A DNA stretch of 64,000 nucleotides from Actinomadura parmotrematis (GTDB lineage Bacteria; Actinomycetota; Actinomycetes; Streptosporangiales; Streptosporangiaceae): the NCBI RefSeq assembly GCF_019458805.1, contig NZ_JAIBOA010000014.1:124001-188000 (forward strand), in the 5' to 3' direction. Position numbers and translations under genes: made by a program. The notes under the pieces are model-generated. The model made no database searches. It saw only the letters and a program-made list of their open reading frames with translations, and had not been told where the DNA came from. Each line of letters starts with the position of its first letter. Position 1 is the stretch's first letter. Positions 17,749 to 25,905 of this stretch are shown here, piece by piece.

Positions 17749-19919
17749 CCGCCCTCGCCGCGGTGACGATCCTGCTGCCGTTCCTCGCGGCCGTCGCCGG
17801 CATGCTCGGCGGGCCGCGGCTGTCGCGCGCGCTCCGCCCCCGCCCCCGCACCGCGTCCCCCGTGACTCCCGAGCCGGCCGCCGAACCGGCCGCGGAGCCC
17901 GCCGCCGAGGCGGGGCCGGACGACGTCACCCTCGTCCTCGTCCCCCTCCCCGACGGCGCGGACGGCGCCGGGCGCCCGGTCGAGCCCGCGAGCGGCGTCG
18001 AGCCCGTCGAGGGCGTGCAGCCGGTGGAGGGCGGCGGCCCGCGCGCGCCGAAGCGGTCGTGGCGCGAGAGCGCCGTCCTCGCCGAGCACTCGCCGCTCCG
18101 CAACGGCCCCGCGCTCCTCGCCTGCCTGCCGGTCGCGGCGGCCCTCGTCCTCGCGGCGATCGTCGCGGCCGCCTCGTGGAGCGCCCGCGGTGCCCGCACC
18201 GGCACCCTCGCGGTGATCCCGACGGGCGCCGTGCCCGTCCGCGTCGGGCTCCAGGTGGACGACCTCGCCGCCGTCACCGGCCTGATGGTGTGCTGCGTCG
18301 CGCTCGCCGTCCAGCTCTACTCGGTCGCCTACCTGGCCAAGGACCCGCGCTACTCCTCCTACGCGGCGTTCGTGTCCCTGTTCACCGCGGCGATGCTGCT
18401 GGTCGTCTACTCGCGCGACCTCATCGTGCTGTACACCGGCTGGGAGGTCATGGGCGTCTGCTCGTACTTCCTGATCGGCCACCACTGGGAGGACCGCGCG
18501 AACTCGCGCGCCGCCGTCAAGGCGTTCCTGGTGACGCGCGTCGGCGACGCCGGCTTCCTGCTCGGCATCCTCGTGCTCGGCGCGTCCGCGCGCACGTTCG
18601 ACATCCGCGGCGTCCTCGCCGCCGCGCCGCACCTGCCGCACACCACGCTCGTCGTCGCGGCGCTGCTGCTGCTCGCGGGCGTCGCGGGCAAGAGCGCCCA
18701 GTTCCCGCTGCACACCTGGCTCCCGGACGCCATGGCGGGCCCGACGCCGATCAGCGCCCTGATCCACGCCGCCACCATGGTCGCCGCCGGGATCTACTTC
18801 GTCGCCCGCCTGTACGGGGTGTTCGCGCTGGACGCCCTGCCGCTCGCGGTGCTCGGCCTCCTCGCGGTGGTCTCCATGGTCGGCGCCGCGCTCGCCGCGC
18901 TCGCCCAGGACGACCTGAAGCGCGTCCTCGCCTACTCCACGATCAGCCAGCTCGCCGTCATGGCCGCCGGCCTCGCCGTCGGCGCCCGCGACGCCGCGCT
19001 GTTCCACCTGCTGACGCACGCCGCGTTCAAGGCGCTGCTGTTCCTGGCGGCGGGCTGCGTCATCCTCGCCGCCGGCTCGAACATGCTCCGCCAGTACGGC
19101 GGCCTGCGCCGCCGCATGCCGGTCACGTTCTGGTCGATGACGGTCGGCTTCGCCGCCCTCGCGGGCGTCCCGCTGACGTCCGGCTGGTTCTCCAAGGACG
19201 CCGTCATCGAGGCCGCCCAGCACGCCGCCCTCCACGGCGACGAGCTGCCCGCCAAGTACAGGGAATTCACGGCGGAGACGGCGGGCGGTCCGAATGTCGC
19301 GTTCTCTGACCTGCACCCCCTCATCTCGCCGGGCATCGCCTGGATCATCTACATCGGGCTGCTGCTGACGGTGGCGCTCACCGCCGCCTACGCCGCGCGC
19401 GCTTGGCTGATGACGTTCTTCGGCGAGTACCGGGGGGAGGGCGACCCCGTCGAGGCGCCCAAGCTGATGTCGTGGACGGTCGCGGTCCTGGCCGTGCCCG
19501 CAGCGCTCCTCGGCTTCGCCGGACTCGGCAAGGAGGAGCTGCGCCCGCACGTCGGGTCGGCGCTGCTCGGACTCGTCCTGCTGCTCGCCGGCGCCGCCGC
19601 CGCATATTTGCTGTGGAATCGCGATCCGGCGGCCGATCCCGCGCGCGCGCTCGGGCGCGTCCGGTTCGTCCTGCTGGACGGGTTCGGCGTGGACGCCGCC
19701 TACCACCTGCTCATCGTCCGCCCCGTCTTCGCGGCGTCGCGGTTCGTCGCGGCGTTCGACGGGCGCGGCATCGACGCCCTGGTCGTCGGGACCGCCCGCG
19801 CCGCGCGGCGGACCGCGGGCCGCCTGCGGCTGCCCCGCGAGGGCGATCCGCAGGTCTACCTCACCGGCGTGCTCACCGGAGTCGTCGTCATCGCGGCCCT
19901 GGTGGTGGTCTTCTCGTGA
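17745..19919 (+). CDS. nuoL: NADH-quinone oxidoreductase subunit L
   Basis: 724 residues, a Na+/H+-antiporter-like proton channel. Core motifs are clear: GWEVMGVCSYFLIGHHW (essential Glu), GKSAQFPLHTWLPDAMAGPTPISALIHAATMV, and DDLKRVLAYSTISQLAVM. An insertion of about 90 residues (31-120) separates helix 1 from the rest: low complexity, acidic/Pro/Ala, with PAAEPAAEPAAE and EPVEGVQPVEG repeats and a KRSWRE stretch. Whether the insertion is functional is unknown. ATG 17745 overlaps nuoK. Confidence 0.92.
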   Translation: MTALAAVTILLPFLAAVAGMLGGPRLSRALRPRPRTASPVTPEPAAEPAAEPAAEAGPDDVTLVLVPLPDGADGAGRPVEPASGVEPVEGVQPVEGGGPRAPKRSWRESAVLAEHSPLRNGPALLACLPVAAALVLAAIVAAASWSARGARTGTLAVIPTGAVPVRVGLQVDDLAAVTGLMVCCVALAVQLYSVAYLAKDPRYSSYAAFVSLFTAAMLLVVYSRDLIVLYTGWEVMGVCSYFLIGHHWEDRANSRAAVKAFLVTRVGDAGFLLGILVLGASARTFDIRGVLAAAPHLPHTTLVVAALLLLAGVAGKSAQFPLHTWLPDAMAGPTPISALIHAATMVAAGIYFVARLYGVFALDALPLAVLGLLAVVSMVGAALAALAQDDLKRVLAYSTISQLAVMAAGLAVGARDAALFHLLTHAAFKALLFLAAGCVILAAGSNMLRQYGGLRRRMPVTFWSMTVGFAALAGVPLTSGWFSKDAVIEAAQHAALHGDELPAKYREFTAETAGGPNVAFSDLHPLISPGIAWIIYIGLLLTVALTAAYAARAWLMTFFGEYRGEGDPVEAPKLMSWTVAVLAVPAALLGFAGLGKEELRPHVGSALLGLVLLLAGAAAAYLLWNRDPAADPARALGRVRFVLLDGFGVDAAYHLLIVRPVFAASRFVAAFDGRGIDALVVGTARAARRTAGRLRLPREGDPQVYLTGVLTGVVVIAALVVVFS

Positions 19920-21418
19920 TCTTCCTGCTGATGATGGCGCTGCCGCTGCTCGGCGCGCTCGCGCTGCTCGTCCCCGCGTTCCTGCCGGGCGACGACGCGG
20001 TCCGCCGCTTCGGCGTCGGCGTGTCCGGCGCGACGCTGCTCGTCGCGCTGTCGGCGCTCACCGCGTTCGACTTCGGCGACCCCGCGCGGATGCAGCTGGA
20101 GGTGGACCGGGCGTGGGCGCCGTCCATCGGGCTGCGGCTGCACCTCGGCGCCGACGGCATCTCGCTGCCGCTCGTCGTGCTGACCGCGCTGCTCACCTTC
20201 CTCTGCCTGCTGTACACGGTGAAGCACCCGCCGGGGGACGGGCGGAGCGTCCGGCTGCTGGTCGCGCTGGTGCTCGTCCTGGAGGTCGGGCTGCTCGGCA
20301 CCTTCACCGCCCTCGACATGATCGTGTTCTTCGTGTTCTTCGAGGTCGTGCTGATCCCGATGTACGCGATCATCGCGATCTGGGGCGGCGCGGCGCGGCG
20401 CGCGGCGGCGACCAAGTTCATCCTCTACACGCTGCTCGGCTCGGGCCTGCTGCTCGCCGGGATGCTGCTCGTCGCCGTCAACGCCGGGACGCTCGACCTC
20501 ACCCAGCTCGCCCGCACGCACGGCGCCGGGGTGCCGCGCGGCGTCCAGCTCACCGCGTTCGCGCTGATGGGCCTCGGCTTCGCGATCAAGGCGCCGATGT
20601 GGCCGCTGCACACCTGGCTGCCGGACGCGCACACCGAGGCGCCGACCGTCGGGTCGGTGCTGCTCGCCGGCGTCCTGCTGAAGATGGGCACCTACGGCCT
20701 GGTCCGGGTCGCGCTGCCCGCCGCCCCGGCGGGCGCGGAGTTCTGGGCGCCCTGGCTCGGCCTGCTCGCCGTCGTCGGCATCGTCTACGGGGCGCTCGCC
20801 TGCCTCGCGCAGCGCGACCTCAAGCGGATGATCGCCTACTCGTCGGTCGGGCACATGGGGTTCGTGCTGCTCGGCATCGCCACCCTCACCCCCGTCGGCG
20901 TCAACGCGGCCCTGTTCGGCAACATCGCGCACGGCCTCATCACCGGCCTGCTGTTCTTCCTCGCCGGCGCGGTCAAGGACCGCTACGGCACCGGCGACCT
21001 GGACGAGCTCGGCGGCGGCCTGCTGGCCTCGGCGCCGCGCCTCGCGGCGCTGCTGACGTTCGCGTGCGTCGCGAGCCTCGGCCTGCCCGGCCTCGCCGGG
21101 TTCTGGGGCGAGATGCTCGCGCTGCTCGGCGCCTACCGGCCCGGCGGCGGCCTGCCGCGCGGCGTGTTCCTGGCGTTCACGGCGGTCGGCGCGGCGGGCG
21201 CCGTGCTCACCGCCGCCTACTTCCTGCGGCTGCTGGCCCGCCTCACCCACGGCCGGCCGGCGGGCCGGGCCGGGCCGGGCGGCGGCGCCGCGGTCTCGGC
21301 GTACGAGTACGCCGCGTGGGCGCCGCTGATCGCGCTCACCCTGCTGGTCGGCCTCTGGCCGAAGACGTTGCTGGACGTGACCACCGCGCCGGTGCGGGCG
21401 CTCCTCGGAGGCGGCTGA
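19916..21418 (+). CDS. nuoM: NADH-quinone oxidoreductase subunit M
   Basis: 500 residues, 14 helices. FFVFFEVVLIPMYAIIAIWGG, FAIKAPMWPLHTWLPDAHTEAPTVGSV and DLKRMIAYSSVGHMGFVLLG are the antiporter-like channel motifs with the essential Glu and Lys. GTG 19916 overlaps the nuoL stop (GTGA). The C-terminus joins nuoN by TGATG. Confidence 0.93.
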   Translation: MIFLLMMALPLLGALALLVPAFLPGDDAVRRFGVGVSGATLLVALSALTAFDFGDPARMQLEVDRAWAPSIGLRLHLGADGISLPLVVLTALLTFLCLLYTVKHPPGDGRSVRLLVALVLVLEVGLLGTFTALDMIVFFVFFEVVLIPMYAIIAIWGGAARRAAATKFILYTLLGSGLLLAGMLLVAVNAGTLDLTQLARTHGAGVPRGVQLTAFALMGLGFAIKAPMWPLHTWLPDAHTEAPTVGSVLLAGVLLKMGTYGLVRVALPAAPAGAEFWAPWLGLLAVVGIVYGALACLAQRDLKRMIAYSSVGHMGFVLLGIATLTPVGVNAALFGNIAHGLITGLLFFLAGAVKDRYGTGDLDELGGGLLASAPRLAALLTFACVASLGLPGLAGFWGEMLALLGAYRPGGGLPRGVFLAFTAVGAAGAVLTAAYFLRLLARLTHGRPAGRAGPGGGAAVSAYEYAAWAPLIALTLLVGLWPKTLLDVTTAPVRALLGGG

Positions 21419-22914
21419 TGATCCAGCACATCGACTACGCGGCCGTCGCGCCGCCGCTGATCCTCGCCGCCGCCGCGCTCGCGGTCCTGCTCGCCGACGC
21501 GTTCGGGCTGCCGCGCCGCGCGCTCGCCTGGGCGTCGGCCGGGTCGCTCGCCGCCGCGCTCGCCGCCGTCCTCGTGCTCGCCGCCGGCGACCGCCGCGCC
21601 ACGTTCTGCCTGCCCGGCGGGCTGCGCGGCGGCGGCCCGGCGTCCTGCTCCTACGTCGCCGACCGGTTCACGCTGCTGTTCCAGGCCGTCGTGCTGATCG
21701 GCGCGATCGTGGTGGTGCTGCTGTCCGCGCAGGAGATCGCCGACGCCGACGTCCCGGCCGGCGAGTACCACTTCCTGCTGCTCGCCGCCGTCATCGGCGC
21801 CGTCACCCTCGTCGCCGCCCGCGACCTCGTGCTGCTCGTCGCCGCGCTGGAGACGCTGTCGCTGCCGGTGTTCGCGCTCGTCGGGCTGCGCCGCTACGAC
21901 GGCGCGGCGTCCGAGGCGGCGCTCAAGCTGTTCCTGTTCTCGGTGGTCTCGGCGGCGGTCATGCTGTTCGGCGTCAGCCTCGTCTACGGCGCGACCGGCG
22001 CCCTGCACCTGGACCGCATCGCGCCCGCCCTCGACGCCCTCCCGGACGACCTGGACCCGGTCGCCGCCGTCGGCATCGTCCTCGTCCTCGGCGGGTTCGC
22101 CTTCAAGATCGCCGCCGTGCCGTTCCACTTCTGGGCGCCCGACGTCTACCAGGGCGCCCCGCTGCCCGTCGCGGCGTTCCTGTCGGTCGTGTCCAAGGCC
22201 GCCGGGTTCGCCGGCCTCGCCGTCGTCCTCGCCCTCGGCTTCCCCGCCTACGGGCACGTGTGGGGGCCGCTCGCCGGCGTCCTCGCCGCCGTCACCATGA
22301 CCCTCGGCAACCTCATGGCGCTGCGGCAGCGCACCGCGATCCGGCTGCTCGCCTGGTCGTCGGTCGCACAATCCGGCTACATGCTGGCGCCCCTCGCCGT
22401 CGGCCGCGACCACCTGCCCGAGGCCGTCGCCGCGACCGCCTCCTACGTCGCCCTGTACGCCGTCATGAACCTCGGCGCGTTCGCCGTCCTCACCGGCGCC
22501 CGCCGCCGCGGCCCCGCGACCCCGCACGCCGACACCCTCGCCGACTTCGCCGGCCTCGCCCGCCGCGCGCCCGGCACCGCCGCCGCCCTCGCCTTCTTCC
22601 TCATCTGCCTCGCCGGGCTCCCGCCGGGCGTCATGGGGCTGTTCGCCAAGGTCGTGGTGTTCCGCGCGACGCTCGCCGGCGACGTCACCTGGCTCGCCGT
22701 CGTCATGGCGGTCAACACCGTCATCGGCCTGTACTACTACCTCGCCTGGGCCGTCCGCCTGTTCACCGTGCCCGCCGAGGGCACCGCGGACGCCGCCTAC
22801 GCGGCGCGGCCCGGCCTGCCGGTGCGCGCCGCCATCGCGGCGGCGTTCGGCGGCGCCATCGTGCTGTCGATCGCGCCGCAACTCGTGCTGCAGACGGTCG
22901 CCGCCGCAGGCTGA
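21418..22914 (+). CDS. nuoN: NADH-quinone oxidoreductase subunit N
   Basis: 498 residues, last gene of the cluster. FKIAAVPFHFWAPDVYQGAPLPVAAFLSVVSK and RLLAWSSVAQSGYMLAPL are diagnostic; EALSLPVF-like ETLSLPVFALVG is helix 5. It works as the third proton pump module next to NuoM. Between helices 2 and 3 is a short Cys-containing loop (FCLPGG...SCSY). No terminator is seen at once after it; htpX starts 73 bases on from its own promoter. Confidence 0.92.
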   Translation: MIQHIDYAAVAPPLILAAAALAVLLADAFGLPRRALAWASAGSLAAALAAVLVLAAGDRRATFCLPGGLRGGGPASCSYVADRFTLLFQAVVLIGAIVVVLLSAQEIADADVPAGEYHFLLLAAVIGAVTLVAARDLVLLVAALETLSLPVFALVGLRRYDGAASEAALKLFLFSVVSAAVMLFGVSLVYGATGALHLDRIAPALDALPDDLDPVAAVGIVLVLGGFAFKIAAVPFHFWAPDVYQGAPLPVAAFLSVVSKAAGFAGLAVVLALGFPAYGHVWGPLAGVLAAVTMTLGNLMALRQRTAIRLLAWSSVAQSGYMLAPLAVGRDHLPEAVAATASYVALYAVMNLGAFAVLTGARRRGPATPHADTLADFAGLARRAPGTAAALAFFLICLAGLPPGVMGLFAKVVVFRATLAGDVTWLAVVMAVNTVIGLYYYLAWAVRLFTVPAEGTADAAYAARPGLPVRAAIAAAFGGAIVLSIAPQLVLQTVAAAG

Positions 22915-22920
22915 CCGGGT

Positions 22921-22946
22921 GGAACACCCCCGCCGCCCGATCCGTT
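22921..22946 (+). promoter_or_regulatory. SigR-like ECF promoter for htpX
   Basis: GGAAC (22921-22925), exactly 18 bases, GTT (22944-22946), which agrees with the Streptomyces SigR consensus GGAAY-N18-GTT. The expected start near 22953 leaves a leader of about 34 bases with an AAGGAG ribosome site. This would place the protease under thiol/redox or envelope stress control. Confidence 0.5.
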
Positions 22947-22986
22947 GGACCTAGTGATCCTCGACCGGGCGGGAGTAAGGAGATCC

Positions 22987-23838
22987 GTGCAGCTCAACGG
23001 CGTCAAGACGGCGGCCCTCATCGGGGCGCTGTCGGCCCTGATGCTCGCCGCCGGCTACGTCCTCGGCGGCGAGGCGGGCCTCCTCGTCGCGCTGGTCATC
23101 GCGCTCGGGACCAACGGCGTCGCCTACTTCCTCAGCGACCGCATCGCGCTCCGCTCCATGCGCGCGCACCCGATCTCCGAGGTCGAGGCGCCCGGCCTCT
23201 ACCGCACCGTCCGGGAGCTGGCGACGTCCGCCCGGCAGCCGATGCCGCGCCTGTACGTCTCCGAGACGCTCCAGCCGAACGCCTTCGCGACCGGGCGCAA
23301 CCCGCGCAACGCCGCCGTCTGCTGCACCCGCGGCATCCTCCGCATGCTCGACGAGCGCGAGCTGCGCGCCGTCCTCGGCCACGAGCTGTCGCACGTCTAC
23401 AACCGCGACATCCTCATCTCCTCGGTCGCCGCCGCCATCGCGACCGTCATCACCTACCTGTCCCACCTGGCGATCTTCCTGCCGATCGGGCGGGAGGACG
23501 ACGACGACGGCCCCGGCGTCGTCGGCGCCCTGCTCATGCTGGTGCTCGGCCCGATCGCCGCCGCCGTCGTGCAGATGGCCATCAGCCGCACCCGCGAGTA
23601 CCAGGCCGACGCCTCCGGCGCCCGGCTCACCGGCGACCCGCTCGCGCTCGCCGCCGCGCTCCGCAAGATCGAGGCCGGCACGCAGGCGATGCCGCTGCCC
23701 CAGGACCCCGAGCTGGCGTCCACCAGCGCCCTGATGATCTCCAACCCGTTCCGCGGCGGCGGCATCGGCCGGCTGTTCTCCACCCACCCGCCGACCGCCG
23801 ACCGCATCGCCCGCCTGGAGCGGATGGCCGGCCGCTGA
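22987..23838 (+). CDS. htpX: Zinc metalloprotease HtpX
   Basis: 283 residues, an M48 membrane protease for turnover of misfolded membrane proteins. Two N-terminal helices (about 8-50), the zinc motif GHELSH at 131-136 with catalytic Glu133, a third zinc ligand Glu204 in the TREYQADASGA motif, and two further helices between. GTG 22987 is preceded by AAGGAG; an ATG-like start further upstream would lack a ribosome site. A run of acidic residues (DDDD) at 171-174 precedes the fourth helix. The SigR-like promoter upstream suggests stress induction. In the Streptomyces arrangement I recall, htpX also follows the short nuo cluster. Confidence 0.92.
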   Translation: MQLNGVKTAALIGALSALMLAAGYVLGGEAGLLVALVIALGTNGVAYFLSDRIALRSMRAHPISEVEAPGLYRTVRELATSARQPMPRLYVSETLQPNAFATGRNPRNAAVCCTRGILRMLDERELRAVLGHELSHVYNRDILISSVAAAIATVITYLSHLAIFLPIGREDDDDGPGVVGALLMLVLGPIAAAVVQMAISRTREYQADASGARLTGDPLALAAALRKIEAGTQAMPLPQDPELASTSALMISNPFRGGGIGRLFSTHPPTADRIARLERMAGR

Positions 23839-23841
23839 AAA

Positions 23842-23870
23842 GGGCGCCCGCCGATCCGAACCGGGCGCCC
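23842..23870 (+). terminator. Terminator after htpX
   Basis: Arms GGGCGCCCG and CGGGCGCCC (23842-23850, 23862-23870), loop 11, immediately after the htpX stop. Confidence 0.65.
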
Positions 23871-23945
23871 CCGCCGCGCGTCATAACGAGGGCCGGTGCG
23901 CGCCCGCCCTTCTGCGGGGGAGGGAACGGCGCGCCCGTCCGGACC

Positions 23946-23991
23946 GTCGCGCGGCCGGGTCACCAACCCCCCGGCGCCCCGGCCGCGCGAC
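23946..23991 (-). terminator. Terminator after yajQ
   Basis: 14-bp perfect stem (23946-23959 with 23978-23991), loop of 18, eight bases beyond the yajQ stop on the minus strand. Confidence 0.65.
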
Positions 23992-23998
23992 GCCTGGA

Positions 23999-24487
23999 TC
24001 AGCGGTAGTTCACGAACTGCAGCGCGACGTCGAGGTCCTTGCCCTTCAGCAGCGCGATGACCTCCTGCAGGTCGTCGCGCTTCTTGCCGGACACGCGCAG
24101 CTCGTCCCCCTGGACCTGGGCCTTGATGTTCTTCGGCCCCTCCTCGCGGACGATCTTGCCGATCTTCTTGGCGTCCTCCTGGGAGATGCCCTCCTTCAGC
24201 GTGACGCCCAGCTTGTAGATCTTGCCCGACAGCCGGGGCTCGCCCGCGTCGATCGCCTTCAGCGAGATCTTCCGCTTGATCAGCTTGTCCTTGAACACGT
24301 CCAGGACCGCGTTGGCGCGCTCCTCGCTGTTCGCCTGGATCTCGATGGTCTCGCCGGACCACTTGATGCCCGCGTCGACGTTGCGGAAGTCGAACCGCGT
24401 CCCGACCTCCTTCACGGCCTGGTTCAGGGCGTTGTCGACCTCCTGCCGGTCGAGCTTGCTCACGATGTCGAAACTGGCGTCAGCCAT
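23999..24487 (-). CDS. yajQ: YajQ family nucleotide/c-di-GMP-binding protein
   Basis: 162 residues, the standard YajQ length, with two ferredoxin-like halves. It has FDIVSKLDRQEVDNALNQ at the start, TRFDFRN and the C-terminal FVNYR end, all diagnostic. In Gram-negatives YajQ binds cyclic di-GMP and affects transcription; in actinomycetes the role is not settled. ATG 24487 was chosen as the conserved MADASFDIV start; the frame upstream is open but not conserved. Divergent from the CHAP gene. Confidence 0.9.
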   Translation of the reverse strand: MADASFDIVSKLDRQEVDNALNQAVKEVGTRFDFRNVDAGIKWSGETIEIQANSEERANAVLDVFKDKLIKRKISLKAIDAGEPRLSGKIYKLGVTLKEGISQEDAKKIGKIVREEGPKNIKAQVQGDELRVSGKKRDDLQEVIALLKGKDLDVALQFVNYR

Positions 24488-24686
24488 CAGGCACCCATCC
24501 TTTTCACCTGCGTCAAGAGGCGGCCGGACGCACACCGGACGGGGTCCAGGCCGCCTCCCCAGCGTAGCGAGCACCGTCCGGCGCCGCGTGACCGCGCGTG
24601 TGTCCCGCCTGAGAAAGGACATGAAACCCCTCCGGCCGCGCCTATCCCGCGACTACGGTCATCTCCCCACCGTCCCGGAGGAACCG

Positions 24687-25547
24687 ATGAAACCGACCGA
24701 CGCCGAAGAGCTCTCCCATCTCGACGAGGTGGACCGGAACCCCGCCGTCCACCGCGCCACCGAGCCCGACGAGGACGCCGTCCTCGACGAGCTCTACGGG
24801 CCCGACTCCGTCCACACCGAGGCGACCGCCCCCGCGATGCTCGTGGAGGCCCGCAAGTCCCTCGGCCTGTCCGGCCGCCCGAACTACATCACCCGCGACT
24901 ACGCCTCCCGCCACGGCAGCGAGTTCCTGTCCGCGTCCTGGTGCGACATGGCCGTCACCTACTGGGCCCGCGCCTCCGGCAACGCCGCCGCCGTCCTGCC
25001 CGGCGGCGACCGCGCCTACACCGTCTGGCACGCCCAGGACTTCCAGAAGGCCGGCCGCTGGCACGCCGGCACCACCGCCGGCGTGAACGCCGCACGCCCC
25101 GGCGACATCGTCTTCTTCGACTGGGACGCCTCGAACTCGGTCGGCGCGATCGACCACGTCGGCGTCGTCGAGGTCGCCCTCGGCGACGGCCGCGTCCAGA
25201 CCATCGAGGGCAACACCTCCGACGCCGTCCGCCGCCGCGTCCGCGGCGCCTCCGTCATCGCCGGCTACGGCCGCCCCCAGTACACCGACAACGGCGGCGC
25301 GTCCGCCTGGATGGAGACCCTCGTGAAGAACCTGCCGCTGCTCAAGAAGGGCGCTACCGGCGAGAACGTCCAGACCCTCCGCGGCCTCCTGCTGGCCCGC
25401 TCCCACCCGGAGGTCAAGACCGTCGAGGGCCCCTTCGACGCCACCGTCGAGAAGGCCGTGAAGGCCGTCCAGAAGTGGGGCGGCGTCGACGCCGACGGCA
25501 TCGTCGGCCCCCAGACCTGGCCGGTCCTCCTCCGCGTCCACGACTGA
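24687..25547 (+). CDS. CHAP-domain peptidase with peptidoglycan-binding domain
   Basis: 286 residues. Residues about 51-200 form a CHAP/NlpC-like Cys peptidase: nucleophile Cys86 in SASWCDMAV, His157 in IDHVGVVE, polar third residue near IEGN (173-176). Residues about 219-283 are a PG_binding_1 module (LLKKGATGENVQTLR...DGIVGPQTW). There is no signal peptide in the first residues (MKPTDAEELS), so export, if any, is non-classical or the protein acts at lysis. ATG 24687 has GGAGGAA six bases upstream. Proteins of this kind are common next to tRNA-Tyr in actinomycetes. Substrate likely a cell-wall peptide; not certain. Confidence 0.82.
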   Translation: MKPTDAEELSHLDEVDRNPAVHRATEPDEDAVLDELYGPDSVHTEATAPAMLVEARKSLGLSGRPNYITRDYASRHGSEFLSASWCDMAVTYWARASGNAAAVLPGGDRAYTVWHAQDFQKAGRWHAGTTAGVNAARPGDIVFFDWDASNSVGAIDHVGVVEVALGDGRVQTIEGNTSDAVRRRVRGASVIAGYGRPQYTDNGGASAWMETLVKNLPLLKKGATGENVQTLRGLLLARSHPEVKTVEGPFDATVEKAVKAVQKWGGVDADGIVGPQTWPVLLRVHD

Positions 25548-25577
25548 CCGGATGTCACGTCCGCTCCCGGCTTCCGC

Positions 25578-25583
25578 TATTCT
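25578..25583 (+). promoter_or_regulatory. -10 box of tRNA-Tyr
   Basis: TATTCT about 30 bases upstream of the tRNA; no strong -35. Confidence 0.4.
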
Positions 25584-25612
25584 CAGTACTGCCATCGCGC
25601 GAGCGATGCCAC

Positions 25613-25694
25613 GGCGGGTTGCCCGAGTGGCCAATGGGAGCGGACTGTAAATCCGTCGGCTTAGCCTACGCAAGTTCGAACCTTGCACCCGCCA
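25613..25694 (+). tRNA. tRNA-Tyr (GTA), integration site of the AICE
   Basis: 82 bases with the long variable arm of tRNA-Tyr. Acceptor GGCGGGT (25613-25619) pairs with ACCCGCC (25687-25693), discriminator A25694; anticodon GTA at 25647-25649; T arm GCAAG/CTTGC around the TTCGAAC loop. CCA is not encoded. The 3' part from 25644 belongs to the element's attachment copy: the T-stem pair is A-T here but G-C in the right copy. The gene is complete and should work. Confidence 0.95.
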
Positions 25695-25699
25695 CACCA
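25644..25699 (+). repeat. attL: 56-bp direct repeat of tRNA-Tyr 3' half
   Basis: Runs from the anticodon arm through the 3' end of the tRNA and five bases beyond. The same 56 bases occur at 39463-39518 with two differences (A25673/G39492 and T25683/C39502), which are the two sides of one T-stem pair. Confidence 0.9.
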
Positions 25700-25704
25700 G
25701 TGGG

Positions 25705-25741
25705 AACGGCCTCTGACCAGCACAAACGGTCAGAGGCCGTT
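25705..25741 (+). terminator. Terminator of tRNA-Tyr
   Basis: 14-bp perfect stem (25705-25718 with 25728-25741), nine-base loop. It lies on the element side of attL and differs from the terminator after attR. Confidence 0.75.
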
Positions 25742-25805
25742 CGCGTTTCCAAGATCGCTGCCAGGCAGTCAGGCGCCACCGGATGCAGCCGTTTGCCACT
25801 GCTCC

Positions 25806-25831
25806 CGGAACATACGCGGAATGAGTCCGGG
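25806..25831. repeat. Candidate integrase arm-type repeat, left copy
   Basis: 26-base sequence starting CGGAACATACGCGGAATG, located between attL and int. A copy with 23 of 26 identical bases is at 39371-39396, just inside attR. Same orientation. Confidence 0.5.
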
Positions 25832-25905
25832 CGAGTCTCCGCAGGTCAGCCCAGGGAAGCCGAAGGGCCCCGGCGTGAACCGGAGCCCTGTCAGCGTAGG
25901 CCGGG

